Below are positions 63,401 to 64,000 of a DNA stretch of 64,000 bases, one piece after another (within the stretch, counting starts at the first letter, position 1; each line of letters begins with the position of its first letter). The translations under genes were made by a program, and so were the position numbers. The notes beneath the pieces were generated by a model. The model saw only the letters and a program-made list of their open reading frames with translations, had not been told where the DNA came from and searched no databases. The stretch covers positions 186,001-250,000 of the forward strand of contig JACIXD010000002.1 in the NCBI GenBank assembly GCA_014360645.1, written 5' to 3'. This DNA comes from Actinomycetota bacterium (GTDB lineage: Bacteria > Actinomycetota > Geothermincolia > Geothermincolales > RBG-13-55-18).

Positions 63401-64000
63401 GATTACGAGGTGATCGTGGTAGACGACGGGAGCGCGGACTCCTCCAGCGAGGTGATAGACACCCTCGCCGCATCCTACCGGAAGGTCCGCGTGGTCAGGC
63501 ACGACCGCAACCGAGGCTACGGCGCGGCCCTGCGCAGCGGTATAAAGACCTCCAGCAAGGACTGGGTCTTCTACACCGACAGCGACGGACAGTACGATGT
63601 CGAGGACCTCCGTCGGCTGTATGCCTTGAGCGGCACCGCCGACGTGGTCAACGGCTACAAGGTGGGGCGCAGCGACGCCTGGTACCGCAGGCTCCTGGGG
63701 TCTGCCTATAACCGGCTGGTGCATTTCGCCTTCGCCATCCCCATCCGCGACGTGGACTGCGACTTCAGGCTCATGCGCGGAGACCTGGTGCGCGGACTCC
63801 ACCTGCGCTCCGAAGGGGGGGCCATCTGCGTGGAGCTGGTCAAGGAGCTGCAGGCGGCAGGGGCCGTCTTCGCGGAGACGCCGGTGGGACATTACCCGCG
63901 CGCCGAGGGCAGGAGTCAGTTCTTCCGCCTGAAAAACCTGCTTGTCATGGTAAGGGAGATTACGGCACTATGGTGGAGGATGCAGAAGAAGGGAGTGGTT
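60422..64000 (+). CDS. YfhO-like multi-spanning membrane protein fused to family-2 glycosyltransferase (C-terminus beyond window)
   Basis: Open from ATG 60422 (GAGG 6 bases upstream) to the window end, at least 1193 codons with no stop. Residues 1-~520 hold about 11-13 hydrophobic helices with the YfhO-type loop 'GIYCGFPLFADSETGLFYP'. Residues ~520-900 are an extracytoplasmic region, and 'NYLPGWRATVDG' near 875 is the usual YfhO C-terminal signature, followed by a last helix. After an Ala/Gly-rich linker (~940-960), a GT2 domain begins: 'SISAFFPCYNDSATL', 'VIVVDDGSADSSSEV', 'RGYGAALRSG' and 'YTDSDGQYDVEDL', like polyprenyl-phosphate hexose synthases. The fusion suggests making lipid-linked sugar and transferring it outside in one polypeptide (inference). 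Confidence 0.85.
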   Translation, partial: MAVLHGAERKRGLSLWPLAITALVLAAFFHSILTLSRVPWISDIKSYYYPAWRYLSQAFRSGGPSLWCPGIYCGFPLFADSETGLFYPLNLLFFQLPATAGFNYSIVLHYLLGGFFTYAYCRRLNLARSSSLFASLPFVLGGFFLAHLVHPNTIATAAWIPLFLYFLERALAEGRPSFHLAAGGVIGLQCLSGFLMIPLMEALLAFFYIVFYRFEGEGTGRKEALRNLAWLALALALGMGLGMVQNLPSYYLVQNSYRAGGLSEKVAAIGSLPPAQLLGVVFPRLFGRGIAQGDYLGAWTFEETYAYMGILPLLFASAALLRPRRRHAVFFLWVGAVSLVLSLGKYGLLWSAVRHLPGFSVLKGSSRFILTFNLSLAVLGGMGFERWRGAEFPSRLSTTLSRAWIKTGAIATGLTALFVLLYRFNLLWFRDLATATARPLLEGIKLPTHQVLDGLVSFFTAPRLEFLLPLVMLALFLLLLRTEGGAGRGYGPSRLKLFIVVGLAVADVFVFGSFVLKPVPRARADFKPQVVSFLEEHAGDARVAMAKEPGVDRGEFPLCSNQLLPYGLEDAFGFSTIPPARLDRFLALANNRPETSAFALLGVRLLFSSLSRVGDTAYDLSDPYPIPGGLGSVSYAFPQDTSGRELRLLLDGKILESSASGRLCVKLNSIINGRVTRQPVLLLHKDTGRDAFFLELIDTEQAASFERTRFKSPGYGRGRDALEIRVPLPRLGEADEIVLTTLCDPSLAGTRLAALTAIDEDGRRVPLTAWPSVFSDGRFAVYELPGDRFPAYPANEVSWSQDWKEAVDRAFRERKGPGEVILVENEVDAETREAVTRLPSAREEPSVEMVERGGSGMSLRVNSDSGFILVIPLNYLPGWRATVDGTGTRLFSANGFMTALYLPAGDHEVRLAYRPPGLVGGAALSAFSLLLLSLLFVLARRREAGETAAPGGEKPAAGPAGGSISAFFPCYNDSATLKGLIEKALSVLAELTDDYEVIVVDDGSADSSSEVIDTLAASYRKVRVVRHDRNRGYGAALRSGIKTSSKDWVFYTDSDGQYDVEDLRRLYALSGTADVVNGYKVGRSDAWYRRLLGSAYNRLVHFAFAIPIRDVDCDFRLMRGDLVRGLHLRSEGGAICVELVKELQAAGAVFAETPVGHYPRAEGRSQFFRLKNLLVMVREITALWWRMQKKGVV

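Overview
The window is about 64 kb of very GC-rich bacterial chromosome, almost all protein coding. I found no rRNA, tRNA or CRISPR array. Gene content suggests a deep-branching actinobacterial lineage of thermal or subsurface habitats, probably anaerobic or facultative. The evidence is GroES/GroEL under CIRCE control, GuaB3 next to GuaA, secreted proteins built from 'WYFAEGYT' repeats, many soluble HdrA/Flx/ETF redox proteins and DUF35-linked thiolase-like proteins. This taxonomic placement is inference (Geothermincolia-like Actinomycetota would fit); no marker phylogeny could be run.

Layout. 1-2.4 kb: two L,D-transpeptidases, the first cut by the window edge. 3.0-11.6 kb: one minus-strand operon with a recognisable promoter (11544-11573) and terminator (2999-3028). 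It encodes an HdrD-like FeS protein, EtfB, EtfA, HdrA, MvhD/FlxD and FlxC/B/A-like subunits, apparently a soluble machine joining ETF electrons to HdrA and an NAD(P)H module. 11.7-15.7 kb: B12-dependent acyl-CoA mutase (two subunits), cobalamin adenosyltransferase and a zinc-ribbon protein. 16-23.2 kb: a BKACE enzyme, an FAD oxidoreductase, an AMP-forming acyl-CoA synthetase and a two-subunit CoA-transferase. 23.5-28 kb: a MEDS/PAS/GAF histidine kinase, an ATP-grasp acyl-CoA synthetase subunit and a four-repeat secreted protein. 28.7-37 kb: a large secreted beta-propeller/DUF11/repeat protein, a saccharopine-dehydrogenase-like enzyme, a TetR regulator with its palindrome, and a subtilase with four terminal repeats. 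37.8-45.9 kb: two acyl-CoA dehydrogenases, a thiolase, two thiolase-fold proteins lacking the catalytic cysteine with two DUF35 partners, and a gamma-carbonic anhydrase. 46-64 kb: mainly housekeeping (PcrA/UvrD helicase, NUDIX, guaA, guaB3, groEL/ES, tsaE-tsaB-rimI-tsaD, type-4 UDG, FmdB zinc ribbon), ending in a large membrane protein fused to a family-2 glycosyltransferase that runs off the end.

How it fits together. The metabolic theme is acyl-CoA chemistry: activation (acyl-CoA synthetase, CoA-transferase, ATP-grasp ligase), dehydrogenation (two ACADs), cleavage (thiolase, BKACE, Cys-less thiolase/DUF35 set) and carbon-skeleton rearrangement (mutase plus adenosyltransferase). ETF would collect ACAD electrons and pass them to the HdrA/Flx module. 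A second theme is a family of exported proteins sharing a ~105-residue repeat, at least 13 copies in four proteins.

The intergenic DNA is unusually rich in short duplications: a 137-bp terminator-bearing tandem repeat, 44-bp REP-like repeats, a 97-bp-period repeat, a 135-bp tandem array, a 294-bp element with inverted ends, and a triplicated 3' end of the UDG gene.
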